From: Gracilibacillus boraciitolerans JCM 21714
Lineage (GTDB): Bacteria > Bacillota > Bacilli > Bacillales > Amphibacillaceae
Direction of reading: 5' to 3'
Length of the DNA: 64,000 nt
NCBI RefSeq assembly: GCF_000521485.1
Contig: NZ_BAVS01000011.1
Coordinates: 1 to 64,000, forward strand
Shown here: positions 28,828 to 38,866 of the stretch, in pieces
Numbering within the stretch: the stretch's first letter is position 1
Layout: the number at the start of each line of letters is the position of its first letter
Notes under the pieces: generated by a model
The model's database searches: none
Told to the model about the DNA's origin: nothing
The model's input: the letters and a program-made list of their open reading frames with translations, nothing else
Position numbers and translations under genes: made by a program

Positions 28828-28983
28828 ACGCGGCATTTGGAAAAGCAATCATAGAATTTGGCATTGATGTGAAATTCATTTTCATATGCAGTCTTATAAA
28901 TTTTGATAAAGTTCACAGAGAATCGGAATGGATTCCTAAATTATTATCTAGTAACAAAAAAATCAGATGGAAAGGGGAAAACT

Positions 28984-29921
28984 ATGAGAATCAACCATAT
29001 CTTATTTCTAAGTCCGATGAACAATGAATTACAACGATTAATAAAGAAGTTAAGTTTAGCAAAAGATATTCGTTTTTTGTCAGAAGAGCAACTGATTGAC
29101 ACAGACTTAGATTGGGCAGATGCATTTGTCACGTTCAAGACAAGAGCAGGCTATGATTACAGCAGAGTGAAATGGTTCATTCGTTAGGGGCGGGAGTTGA
29201 TCATTTTTTGCATGATAATAAATGGCCCGAGGACGTAATACTAACGAGAATGATCTGTTCCTTTGGTGAAAGGATCAGTGAATATTGTTTAAGTTATATC
29301 TTGAAAGATCTGCAATCTCATGATCAGTTTCAGGCATTGCAATCTCATAAAGAATGGCAATCGATCACACCTAAAATGTTATCGGAAAGTAAGATATTAA
29401 TTTATGGAACAGGAGAAATTGGACAAAAAATTGCCCAGGCAATATCATTTTTTGGGGGGGTAAATGTCTACGGTGTATCGTTAAGTGGCAAACAAAAGGA
29501 TTTCTTTAAGAAGGTGTTTAGCTTAGATGACCATTATCCTCTTTTAGAAGAAATGGATTTTATTATCAATACCTTACCGTTAACTTCGGACACAGAGAAT
29601 ATGCTAAACAAAGATATTTTCAGTTATTTATCGGATGCCGTTTTGATCAATGTTGGCAGGGGGGGAAAGTCTCTATCTGAGGGAGATTTAATCCATGCAA
29701 TCAAAAACGGGAAGATTAGATTGGCTGTTTTAGATGTTTTAGCGGAAGAACCTTTGCCGAAATATCACGAACTATGGAATCATCCTCAGGTAATAATCAC
29801 ACCTCACATATCTGCAGTTACTACAGCAGAGGAAGCAGTAGAATCTTTTGTGGACACATTAAGTAGGATTGAAAAGAATCAACCATTATATAATAGAGTA
29901 GATATTGAAAAAGGCTATTAA
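28984..29921 (+). CDS. D-2-hydroxyacid dehydrogenase (frameshifted)
   Basis: About 313 residues. The NAD-binding region reads ILIYGTGEIGQKIAQAISFF. FIINTLPLTSDTENMLN, INVGRG and ITPHISA complete the family set, with catalytic Arg, Glu and His in INVGRG, AEEPLP and TPHIS. The frame breaks at 29174, where TGGG reads as TGG; repaired it reads VKWVHSLGAGVDHFLHDNKW. G7 runs at 29454 and 29659 add a Gly in FFGGVNV and GRGGKSL. ATG 28984 follows AAAGGGG. The substrate is a 2-keto acid, not further defined. Confidence 0.85.
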
Positions 29922-30021
29922 TTTCTTTCAAAGGTAAGTTTTGTGTAACTCACTTCTTTTCAGGAGTAAGTATATACAAAGCTTTTTTATACTTAAAAAG
30001 AAATGATTTCCAAAAAAGTTC

Positions 30022-30050
30022 TTGACGATAACAAGATGTATCTATATAAT
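30022..30050 (+). promoter_or_regulatory. SigmaA promoter of the ZinT-like gene
   Basis: TTGACG (30022-30027) and TATAAT (30045-30050) are separated by 17 bases, a near-consensus vegetative promoter. Confidence 0.8.
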
Positions 30051-30054
30051 TATA

Positions 30055-30074
30055 AAACGTAATGATTACGATTT
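30055..30074. promoter_or_regulatory. Zur box
   Basis: The 9-1-9 inverted repeat AAACGTAAT-G-ATTACGATT matches the Bacillus Zur operator. It begins four bases after the -10 hexamer, so zinc-loaded Zur would block transcription of the ZinT-like lipoprotein gene. Confidence 0.85.
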
Positions 30075-30093
30075 GAAAAGGAGAGTTAAAGCG

Positions 30094-30867
30094 ATAAAAA
30101 ATGTAGTATTAAAAGGATTTATTGTATTAGTTTTTGGTTTATTGGTTGCAGGGTGTCAGGCTTCGGATTCTTCCCAGGAAAACATGAAAGTAAACGCAAA
30201 TGAGACCAATACATCATCAGAAAACAGCTCGAACGAAGAGGAAGAAAGTGCTGAAAATAACACAGTTGAAGAGGAGCATGAACATGAAGAAGAACATGAC
30301 CACGATCATGCGCATGATGAAGATACAGAAGACATATATGCTGGTTATTTTGAAGATAGTCAAATTAAGGATCGCGAGCTTTCTGATTGGAAAGGAGATT
30401 GGCAATCAGTCTATCCGTATTTGCAGGATGGTACACTTGACGAAGTATTTGAATACAAAGCAGAAAATAGTGAGGATATGAACGCGGAAGAGTACAAGGA
30501 ATATTATCAAATAGGTTATCAGACAGATGTAGAAAGAGTCGTTATAGAAGAGAATACCGTTTCATTTTTTAAAGATGGTGAAGAAAGTACTGGGGAGTAC
30601 AGCTATGATGGCTATGAGATCTTAACCTATGAAGCTGGTAATAGAGGTGTCAGATACATATTTAAACTGGCAGACGATGTGGAAGAATTGCCTCAATATA
30701 TTCAATTTAGTGATCATAGTATTTACCCGACAGTCGCTGATCACTACCATCTTTATTGGGGGGGTGATGATCGTGAAGCCCTGCTAGAAGAGGTTACAAA
30801 TTGGCCAACATACTATCCTTCCGAAATGGATGGTCACGATATTGCCCATGAGATGATGGCACATTAA
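30094..30867 (+). CDS. ZinT-domain zinc-binding lipoprotein
   Basis: The reading frame gives a signal peptide KNVVLKGFIVLVFGLLVAGC with lipobox VAGC, then an acidic linker and a His-rich run (EEEHEHEEEHDHDHAHDED). The ZinT/YodA lipocalin-like domain follows, with metal ligands in the C-terminal FSDHSIYPTVADHYHLYWG and DGHDIAHEMMAH. It captures zinc outside the cell during starvation. AAAAGGAG lies before an ATA codon (30094-30096) where a start is expected, so either AUA is used or ATG was miscalled; an upstream ATG falls inside the operator. A G7 run (30758-30764) adds a Gly. Zur control is visible upstream. Confidence 0.87.
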   Translation: MKNVVLKGFIVLVFGLLVAGCQASDSSQENMKVNANETNTSSENSSNEEEESAENNTVEEEHEHEEEHDHDHAHDEDTEDIYAGYFEDSQIKDRELSDWKGDWQSVYPYLQDGTLDEVFEYKAENSEDMNAEEYKEYYQIGYQTDVERVVIEENTVSFFKDGEESTGEYSYDGYEILTYEAGNRGVRYIFKLADDVEELPQYIQFSDHSIYPTVADHYHLYWGGDDREALLEEVTNWPTYYPSEMDGHDIAHEMMAH

Positions 30868-31509
30868 TAAAATAGAATAAAAGTAACATTAGTAAGGTCT
30901 TCAATGCAAAAAGAGCAATACTTTATATTTTTGAGAATTGCTCTTTTTGTATGGCTATAGTTACAGTGAACGATAAAAGAATATTTCTCAATCTTTTAAG
31001 GAAAAATAAAATTATAATTCATTATATTTTGTATCTTTAACAATCATTTCCTTCCTTTAAAAATTATAAATTCAACATTTACAGGTTACTCTTCATCTCC
31101 ATGCAGCAATTCGTTTATCTGCATTTGGTGGTACTATACATGGTGTGCTAGATGAATAAGAACATCTCTCCTGCAAAAATAAGCTTATATTATACATAAA
31201 AATAGTGTACCAGCTTAAAATAATAAATAAGTATAGCTGATCAACTTACAAAAAATCCGGTCAGATTGTAAAAAATATTAAAGTCTATAAAGGTTGACAC
31301 ATTTTCATTATAAATATTAATTTTTTGTTACAAAATGATGAATTTTGTAAAATCTTTTTTAATATTTTTATTTATAAAATAAGCTTTTAATGGTACTATT
31401 GAGTTCAATCTTTCAAGTAAAATATGGATTTGAAAGAAGCATGTAAGGAGGGCACTTTTGAGTCATATGGGTTTTCTTACATAATATAGAAAAAAACAGG
31501 AGGGACACG
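30868..31509. other. Intergenic region zinT-nupN
   Basis: It contains a terminator (30908-30949), a fragment reading LHLHAAIRLSAFGGTIHGVL at about 31085-31150 whose source is not recognised, and a TTGACA (31294) that may belong to the nup promoter. The rest is AT-rich with no gene seen. Confidence 0.5.
30908..30949 (+). terminator. Terminator after the ZinT-like gene
   Basis: AAAAAGAGCAAT pairs with ATTGCTCTTTTT around an AT-rich loop. Confidence 0.85.
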
Positions 31510-32655
31510 ATGAAAAATCGTAAATTTTTATTGTTCATGTTAGTTTTAACATTAGGTTTGTTGTTAGCCGCTTGTGGTACGCAAACAGATGAAGAAGGCG
31601 CTGAAGAAAATACAGAAAAAGAAACAAATGAAGGTGCTGCTGAGGAAAATACAGACGATGCAACAAATGAGGAAGCCGCTGCTGGTGATTATAAAGTAGC
31701 AATGGTTACAGATATCGGTGGAGTAGATGATAAATCATTTAACCAATCTGCATGGGAAGGTATTAAAGCATGGGGAGAAGAAAATGGTTTAGCTAAAGGT
31801 GAAGGATTCGATTATGCACAATCAAACGAAAAAGCAGATTATATGCCAAACATCACTCGTTTTGTACGGGATGAATATAACCTGATTTTTGGAATTGGTT
31901 TTGAACTGAAAGAAGATATTCAAACAGCATCAGATCAATACCCAGAAACTAATTTTGCTATTGTTGATGATGTAGTAGAAGCTCCGAATGCAGCTAGTAT
32001 TACATTTAAAGAAAATCAAGGTAGCTTTTTAGTAGGTGTTGCAGCAGCAATGAAAACGAAGTCAAATAAAATTGGTTTCGTAGGTGGCGTTGATTCTCCA
32101 CTAATCAAAAAATTCGAATCTGGTTTCATTGCTGGTGCTAAATCAGTCAATCCTGATATCGAAGTGGATGTTCAATATGCGGAATCTTTCGCAGATGCAG
32201 CAAAAGGTAAGCTGATTGCTACTAATATGTACGATAGTGGTGTAGATGTAATTTATCATGCATCTGGTGCGACTGGAAATGGTGTATTTAACCAGGCAAA
32301 AGATATGAAACAAAATAACCCTGAAAAAGAAATTTGGGTCATCGGTGTAGACCGTGACCAGCATGATGAAGGTCAAATCAATGATCATAATGTAACGTTA
32401 ACGTCAATGGTGAAACGTGTAGATGTAGCGGTACAAGACGTTGCTACACGTGGTATGAATGGCGAATTTCCTGGTGGCGAATTGCTGCAATATGGTCTAG
32501 AGGAAGATGGTATTTCTTATGCTAAAACAAATGAAGAAGCAATGACAGAAGAAATTATTTCTGCTGTTGACGAATGGAAAGAGAAGCTTCTAAGCGGAGA
32601 AGTAAAAGCACCTCAAACGATTGAAGAATTAGAAACATACGAAAAATCTCTATAA
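31510..32655 (+). CDS. nupN: BMP-family nucleoside-binding lipoprotein
   Basis: The substrate-binding lipoprotein of a guanosine/nucleoside ABC importer. The signal peptide LLFMLVLTLGLLLAACG ends in lipobox LAAC, followed by an acidic linker. The BMP domain starts YKVAMVTDIGGVDDKSFNQS, with FIGFGFEL-like and KIGFVGGVDSPLIKKFESGF motifs further on. ACAGGAGGGACACG gives a strong ribosome site. It is the first gene of the nupNOPQ cluster; two hairpins after it would lower downstream expression relative to this abundant lipoprotein. Confidence 0.87.
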   Translation: MKNRKFLLFMLVLTLGLLLAACGTQTDEEGAEENTEKETNEGAAEENTDDATNEEAAAGDYKVAMVTDIGGVDDKSFNQSAWEGIKAWGEENGLAKGEGFDYAQSNEKADYMPNITRFVRDEYNLIFGIGFELKEDIQTASDQYPETNFAIVDDVVEAPNAASITFKENQGSFLVGVAAAMKTKSNKIGFVGGVDSPLIKKFESGFIAGAKSVNPDIEVDVQYAESFADAAKGKLIATNMYDSGVDVIYHASGATGNGVFNQAKDMKQNNPEKEIWVIGVDRDQHDEGQINDHNVTLTSMVKRVDVAVQDVATRGMNGEFPGGELLQYGLEEDGISYAKTNEEAMTEEIISAVDEWKEKLLSGEVKAPQTIEELETYEKSL

Positions 32656-32661
32656 TATTAA

Positions 32662-32692
32662 GTAGAGAAGGCTTAGATTGAAGCCTTCTCTA
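32662..32692 (+). terminator. Intra-operon hairpin after nupN
   Basis: GTAGAGAAGGCTT pairs with AAGCCTTCTCTAC. It lacks a strong T run and may be a processing or partial-termination site. A second hairpin, AGGACTT/AAGTCCTTTTT, lies at about 32735-32762. Confidence 0.7.
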
Positions 32693-32830
32693 CAATTATG
32701 TGTAAGCTTCTATTTCGAAAAATCTTCAATGAAAGAGGACTTTTAAGGGACAAGTCCTTTTTCATTGCTTATTTTTCATAAGTAATTGTATTATGCTTGA
32801 TTGGCAGTTTTATATAGAGGGGTGAAACGT

Positions 32831-34373
32831 GTGGATTATGCAATAGAAATGCTCAATATAAGGAAGGAATTCCCCCCCGGTATCGTAGCAAATGATGATA
32901 TTACCATCCAACTTAGAAAAGGAGAAATACATGCCTTATTAGGTGAAAATGGGGCAGGGAAGTCAACCTTAATGAATGTACTGTTTGGTTTGTATCAGCC
33001 TGAAAAAGGGGGAAATTCGTGTTAATGGGAAGAAAGTTAATCTAACGAATCCTAACATCGCAAATGACCTTGGGATTGGAATGGTACACCAGCACTTTAT
33101 GTTAGTGGAACCTTTCACGGTAACCCAAAACATTGTATTGGGAAGTGAGCCAAAAACTAAATTTGGTAAGATTGATCTTGCCAAAGCACGGAAAGAAATA
33201 CAAGAACTATCTGATCGCTATGGATTACAAGTAAATCCTGACGCTAAAATAAGTGAAATTTCTGTTGGTATGCAGCAACGCGTGGAAATTCTGAAAACCC
33301 TTTACCGCGGAGCAGAAGTCCTTATATTTGATGAACCAACAGCTGTTTTAACACCACAGGAAATTGGAGAACTAATCGAAATTATGCGTTCTTTAATTAA
33401 AGAAGATAAATCGATTATATTAATTACGCATAAATTGAAGGAAATCATGCAGGTATGTGATCGTTGTACCGTGATACGTAAAGGTAAAGGGATAGGAACA
33501 GTTGATGTTGCAGACACGAATACAAATGAACTTGCATCTCTAATGGTGGGTCGGGAAGTTAACTTTAAAACAGAAAAAACAATCGCCCAGCCAAAAGACA
33601 CGGTGCTTGAAATTAGGGATCTATTTGTAAGAGACCTGCGAAAAGTGGATTTAGTAAAGGGTCTCGATTTAGTAGTTCGGGCTGGAGAAATAGTAGGGGT
33701 TGCTGGAGTTGACGGCAATGGACAGTCAGAGTTAGTCGAAGCCATTACCGGATTAACGAAAGCAAGGTCAGGCTCGATTAAATTACTTAACAAGGAGATT
33801 TCAAACCTTTCTCCTCGTAAAATTACCGAAAGTGGGGGGGTAGGACATATCCCGCAAGATCGTCATAAACATGGACTTGTGTTAGATTATTCCGTTGGTG
33901 AAAATATTGTATTACAAACCTATTATCAGAAACCTTTCTCAAAAGCAAAAGTGTTAAGTTACAAAGAAATATTTGATAAAGCGAACAAAATCGTTAAAGA
34001 ATATGATGTGAGAACACCTAATGTATATACAAAAGCACGCGCTTTATCGGGTGGAAATCAACAAAAGGCTATCATTGGTCGTGAAGTAGATCGTTCGCCT
34101 AAATTATTAATCGCTACCCAGCCGACAAGGGGATTAGATGTTGGCGCTATCGAGTTTATTCATAAAAAGCTGATTGAAGAACGAGATAAAGGCAGAGCCA
34201 TTCTTCTTGTATCATTTGAGCTTGACGAAATTATGAATATAAGTGATCGAATTGCAGTGATGTTTGATGGTAAAATTGTGGCAGATTTAAAACCAGAGGA
34301 AACAAATGAACAGGAGCTTGGATTACTGATGGCAGGCAGCCAAGTGAATAAGGCGGGTGAAACAAGTCAATGA
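32831..34373 (+). CDS. nupO: Nucleoside ABC importer ATPase (frameshifted)
   Basis: A tandem ATPase of about 512 residues. Domain 1 has Walker [19 protein letters not shown] and signature [14 protein letters not shown]. Domain 2 has the degenerate [16 protein letters not shown] and signature [16 protein letters not shown] five-G run (33008-33012, four expected) breaks the frame between YQPEKG and [13 protein letters not shown]7 run (32873-32879) adds Pro in [11 protein letters not shown], and a G7 run (33834-33840) adds Gly in [14 protein letters not shown] 32831 follows AGGGGTG. The stop overlaps the nupP ATG by four bases. Confidence 0.88.
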
Positions 34374-35425
34374 CCTCTAACAACAAATTGTTTGGAATTT
34401 TAGTTCCTGTAATATCTGTTATCATTGGATTATTAGCTGGTGCTGTCATCATGCTGTTATCGGGCCATAACCCAATAGAAGGATATGCAGCGTTATGGGC
34501 AGGTGCATTTGGTGACGCGTACACGATAGGAGAGACAATAAGAAGATCGACACCGTTAATTTTAACCGGTCTTGCTGTTGCTTTTGCTTTTAAATCAGGG
34601 TTGTTTAATATTGGTGCCGAAGGTCAAGTGATTGTAGGGTGGCTTGCAGCTGTCTGGGTTGGCCTTGCAATGGATGCACCGATGATTATTCATCTTCCTC
34701 TCGCGATATTGGCAGGGGCAGTAGCTGGTGGTATTTGGGGGGGATTTTTACCTGGATTTCTGAAAGCAAAGCTAGGAGTACACGAAGTAATTATTACGAT
34801 TATGATGAATTATATTGCCTTATTCGTCACAAATGAAATTATTCGAAGTGTCTTAACTGATCAGGCGACCTCAACGGAAGCAATCGCAGGAACCGCTTCA
34901 TTAGCTTCTCCATGGTTACAGAGTATTACGTTTTATTCAAGAATGCACTATGGGATTCTAATCGCTTTGTTTGCAGCGTTTGTGATGTGGTTTATTATTG
35001 AAAGGACTACTTATGGTTATGAATTAAAAGCAGTTGGCTATAATCGTCATGCTTCGAATTATTCAGGTATGAATGTAAGTAAGAATATCATTTTGTCAAT
35101 GGTGATTGGTGGCGCATTTGCTGGTCTTGCAGGAGCGATGGAAGGCCTTGGAACATACGGCTCCATTTCCGTTATGTCTGGCTTTACCAATCTTGGGTTT
35201 GACGGGATTGCCGTTGCACTGCTTGGCTCGAATAATGCTCTCGGAGTAGTCTTAGCAGGACTTCTTTTTGGGGTATTAAAAGAAGGTGCTGGGGGGGAAA
35301 TGCCTACTGGTGCAGGTGTTCCTACTGAACTTGTTGATATTATTATTGCACTTATTATTTTCTTTGTAGCATCTAGTTATATTATTCGCTGGGTTCTACT
35401 TCGCTTTAAAAAGGAGGAAAAATAG
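34370..35425 (+). CDS. nupP: Nucleoside ABC importer permease P
   Basis: About 351 residues, 8-10 membrane segments, BPD_transp_2 family. Motifs are FKSGLFNIGAEGQVIVG and GVHEVIITIMMNYIAL. ATGA overlap with nupO indicates coupling. G7 runs at 34737 and 35291 add a Gly in GGIWGGFLPGFLKAK and EGAGGEMPT. It forms the membrane channel with nupQ. Confidence 0.88.
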   Translation: MTSNNKLFGILVPVISVIIGLLAGAVIMLLSGHNPIEGYAALWAGAFGDAYTIGETIRRSTPLILTGLAVAFAFKSGLFNIGAEGQVIVGWLAAVWVGLAMDAPMIIHLPLAILAGAVAGGIWGGFLPGFLKAKLGVHEVIITIMMNYIALFVTNEIIRSVLTDQATSTEAIAGTASLASPWLQSITFYSRMHYGILIALFAAFVMWFIIERTTYGYELKAVGYNRHASNYSGMNVSKNIILSMVIGGAFAGLAGAMEGLGTYGSISVMSGFTNLGFDGIAVALLGSNNALGVVLAGLLFGVLKEGAGGEMPTGAGVPTELVDIIIALIIFFVASSYIIRWVLLRFKKEEK

Positions 35426-36379
35426 ATGTTTGAAGTTCTTCAATCCATTATTCCAACTGTATTATTCTATTCAGCACCTCTGATATTAACTGCTTTAGGC
35501 GGAGTATTTAGCGAAAGATCCGGCGTTGTAAACATTGGCTTAGAAGGTCTAATGGTAATGGGTGCGTTTGTTGGTATTGTATTTAATTTAACGTTTGCAG
35601 ATGTTTTTGGTATGTGGACACCTTGGATATCTATTTTGGTTGCTACGGCAATTGGAGCCATTTTCTCGATCATTCATGCTGTTGCATCCGTTACCTTTTA
35701 TGCGAATCAGGTAGTCAGTGGAGTGGCTATTAATATGCTTGCCTTAGGTATTGGCGTGTATTTAACAAAAGTCTGGTATGACAAAGGACAGACAGATATG
35801 GTGACTCAGCCTTTTTATACGACAAACATTCCAGTATTATCTGATATACCTTTTATTGGACCGATTTTCTTTCAAGGGGTCTATATTACTTCCTATCTAG
35901 CTATCGTCTTAGCTTTTGTCGCGTGGTATGTGTTATATAAGACACCATTTGGTCTCCGTTTACGAGCCGTTGGAGAACATCCAATGGCAGCAGATACGAA
36001 CGGTATCAAGGTAGAAAAAATGCGCTACATTGCTGTGATCCTGTCAGGTGTATTGGGTGGATTAGGTGGTTCGGTTTTCGCGTTAACGATTGCTTCTAAC
36101 TTTTCACATTCCACAATTGTCGGACAAGGGTTTATGGCACTGGCAGCTGTCATTTTTGGAAAGTGGCATCCACTTGGAGCGATGGGAGCAGCGTTATTCT
36201 TTGGTCTCGCGCAAAGTTTAAGTGTCGTAAGTGCTGGTATTCCGTTGTTATCGGATATTCCACAGGTGTTATTATTGATTGCACCTTATGTACTGACGAT
36301 TCTGGCTTTAGCAGGCTTCATAGGACGCGCGGAAGCACCAAGGGCAAATGGTGTACCATATATTAAAGGTGGAAGATAA
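35426..36379 (+). CDS. nupQ: Nucleoside ABC importer permease Q
   Basis: 317 residues, 8-9 membrane segments, BPD_transp_2 family. It carries the family motif ERSGVVNIGLEGLMVMGAF and YANQVVSGVAINMLALGIG. AAAGGAGG ends the preceding gene and serves as ribosome site; the start directly follows the nupP stop. It is the last gene of the importer. Confidence 0.88.
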   Translation: MFEVLQSIIPTVLFYSAPLILTALGGVFSERSGVVNIGLEGLMVMGAFVGIVFNLTFADVFGMWTPWISILVATAIGAIFSIIHAVASVTFYANQVVSGVAINMLALGIGVYLTKVWYDKGQTDMVTQPFYTTNIPVLSDIPFIGPIFFQGVYITSYLAIVLAFVAWYVLYKTPFGLRLRAVGEHPMAADTNGIKVEKMRYIAVILSGVLGGLGGSVFALTIASNFSHSTIVGQGFMALAAVIFGKWHPLGAMGAALFFGLAQSLSVVSAGIPLLSDIPQVLLLIAPYVLTILALAGFIGRAEAPRANGVPYIKGGR

Positions 36380-36388
36380 TTAATTGAA

Positions 36389-36424
36389 GAAAACAGACTT
36401 GTGTAGGTTGCAAGTCTGTTTTTT
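36389..36424 (+). terminator. Terminator of the nup operon
   Basis: AACAGACTTG pairs with CAAGTCTGTT, followed by TTTTT. Confidence 0.85.
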
Positions 36425-36717
36425 TGTATTATTATTGTTCGGTGGTTCAGAATAGATATGATCCATTCTTTCTTTTTACACAATTATACGGACTTAATCT
36501 TTTTTGGCGTAAGCCTATCTAAAAAGGAGATATAAACTAAATTACAAGAAAGGAATCGGTATTGGGCTATTTTTAAAAAGTATTTCTCTTTCTATATTAA
36601 TAAATAATACAACATAAATATAAAAAAATTGATATAATTAGCATAATACTGTACGTTTTATAAATATAATGTATAATATATATCAAGTATTACATCTGAA
36701 AGGGGGGGCTAATATTT

Positions 36718-38662
36718 GTGAAAAGTAAATTTTTGGAGCTGTTAAGTCAGAAATATGATTGTGAAGAAAAAGTCGTAACAGAAATTATTAATCTCGAAGC
36801 AATTCTAAATCTGCCGAAGGGGGGGACAGAACATTTTGTCAGCGATTTACACGGGGGGGAATATCAAGCCTTTCAGCATGTATTGCGCAATGGATCTGGT
36901 AACGTAAAAGAGAAAATAAGAGATGTTTTCAGTGAAGAGTTATCGAAAGAAGAGATAAATGACTTTGCAGCATTAGTATATTATCCAGAAGATAAACTAA
37001 AATTGATCAAAAATTCCTTTGATAATAAAGAGGATTTGAATAATTGGTATAAAGTAAAAATAGCACATATGATTAGACTTATTGCTTACGCTTCTTCAAA
37101 GTACACTCGGTCTAAGCTGCGGAAAGCATTGCCAGCGCAGTTTGTCTATGTGGTAGAAGAGCTGTTTTATAAAACAGATGAATTTACTAATAAAAAAACG
37201 TATTATCAAAAAATTGTCAATGAAATTATTTCACTTGGTCAAGCGGACAAGTTGATTACTGGTCTTGCATATACCACACAACAACTGGTGGTCGATCATC
37301 TGCATGTGGTGGGGGGGGATATATACGATCGGGGCCCAGAGCCGGATAAAATTATGGAAACATTAATTAACTATCATTCCCTTGATATTCAATGGGGGGG
37401 AAATCATGATGTATTATGGATTGGTGCATTTGCCGGTTCAAAAGTGTGTCTTGCCAATATTATTCGAATCTGTGCACGGTATGATAACTTGGATATATTT
37501 GAAGATGTATACGGAATCAATCTTCGACCACTTCTCAATCTGGCAGAAAAGTATTATGAGGATAATCCGGCTTTTAGACCGAAACTACATGCTGATAAAC
37601 AATCGACAGCGGAAGAACAACTGCAAATCACCAAAATTCATCAGGCTATTGCAATGATTCAATTTAAATTAGAAAGTCCTATTATAAAAAAGACGACCAT
37701 ACTTTAATATGAAAGAGCGATTACTACTTGAAAAAGTAGATTATGCTCAAAATGTAGTACACATAAATGGAAAAGACTACCCACTAAATAACCCTTGTTT
37801 TGCAACCGTAAATCCGGAGCAGCCTGATCAAATGTTAGAAGAAGAAATACAAGTGATCAATAAATTATTGTTTTCTGTTCAGCATTCAGAGAAACTAGCC
37901 CGTCATATGAAGTTTCTTATGAAAAAAGGTAGTCTTTATCTGAGATATAACGGGAATTTGTTAATACATGGCTGTATGCCACTAGATAAGCAAGGTAATA
38001 TGGAAACCATGAAAATTGAAGATAAAAGCTATGCAGGTCGTGACTTGCTTGATGTTTTCGAGAAATATTTACGCGAAGCATTTTCTAATCGCGATGTGAC
38101 CGATGATCTGGCGACAGATATGATCTGGTATTTATGGACAGGTCAATACTCTTCCCTTTTCGGTAAAAGAGCGATGACAACTTTTGAAAGATATTTTGTT
38201 GAAGACAAGGAAACACATACGGAAAAAAAGAATCCTTATTATTATCTGCGGGAAGAAGAAGATACCTGCAGAAGAATTTTAGAAGAATTTGAATTGGATC
38301 CAGATCAGGGACATATTATTAACGGACACACGCCAGTGAAAGAAATTGACGGAGAAAATCCGATCAAAGCTAATAACAAGATGATCGTGATCGATGGTGG
38401 TTTTTCAAAACCTTATCAATCGACAACAGGGATTGCGGGTTATACGTTATTGTACAATTCTTATGGCATGCAACTCGTTGCCCATCAGCAGTTTAAATCA
38501 AAAGAAGATGTGTTACAAACTGGTACTGATGTACTATCAGTGAGAAGAGTAGTAGATAAAGAGCTGGAGAGGAAAAAGGTATTGGAAACAAATATCGGAC
38601 AAGAACTACTAGAGGAAATAAATATGTTGAAAAGCTTGATGGAATATCGATATATGAATTGA
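36718..38662 (+). CDS. fbp: Fructose-1,6-bisphosphatase class III (frameshifted)
   Basis: A gluconeogenic, Mn-dependent metallophosphatase, about 645 residues. Metal motifs are [31 protein letters not shown] and the distant [10 protein letters not shown] six-A run (37686-37691) breaks the frame before [17 protein letters not shown]. Four seven/eight-G runs (36819, 36853, 37311, 37394) each add one Gly, giving [25 protein letters not shown] and QWGGNHD, all at or beside invariant residues. GTG 36718 follows a G7 ribosome site (36702-36708). It complements the class I aldolase at 24 kb. Confidence 0.9.
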
Positions 38663-38803
38663 TTTAAAAAGATTAATGATTATTTCCTGTTAGAACGAGC
38701 AATAACTAATATGCAGCAATTAGAAAATAATGTATCTCCTTAAGGATTGATATGGTGATCCCCCCCTTGAATCTGTCCTAGAGGAGAAATATACAAAAAA
38801 AGT

Positions 38804-38841
38804 AACAGACCCAATCGCATATAATTGGTCTGTTATTTTTT
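38804..38841. terminator. Bidirectional terminator after fbp
   Basis: AACAGACCCAAT pairs with ATTGGTCTGTT, followed by ATTTTTTG. It lies between convergent genes. Confidence 0.85.
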
Positions 38842-38866
38842 GTAGGGTATTATTTTAAAGACATTT

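Noticed and set aside
31079-31152. Small gene between zinT and nupN
   Set aside because: No start or ribosome site; only a fragment of open frame of unknown origin.
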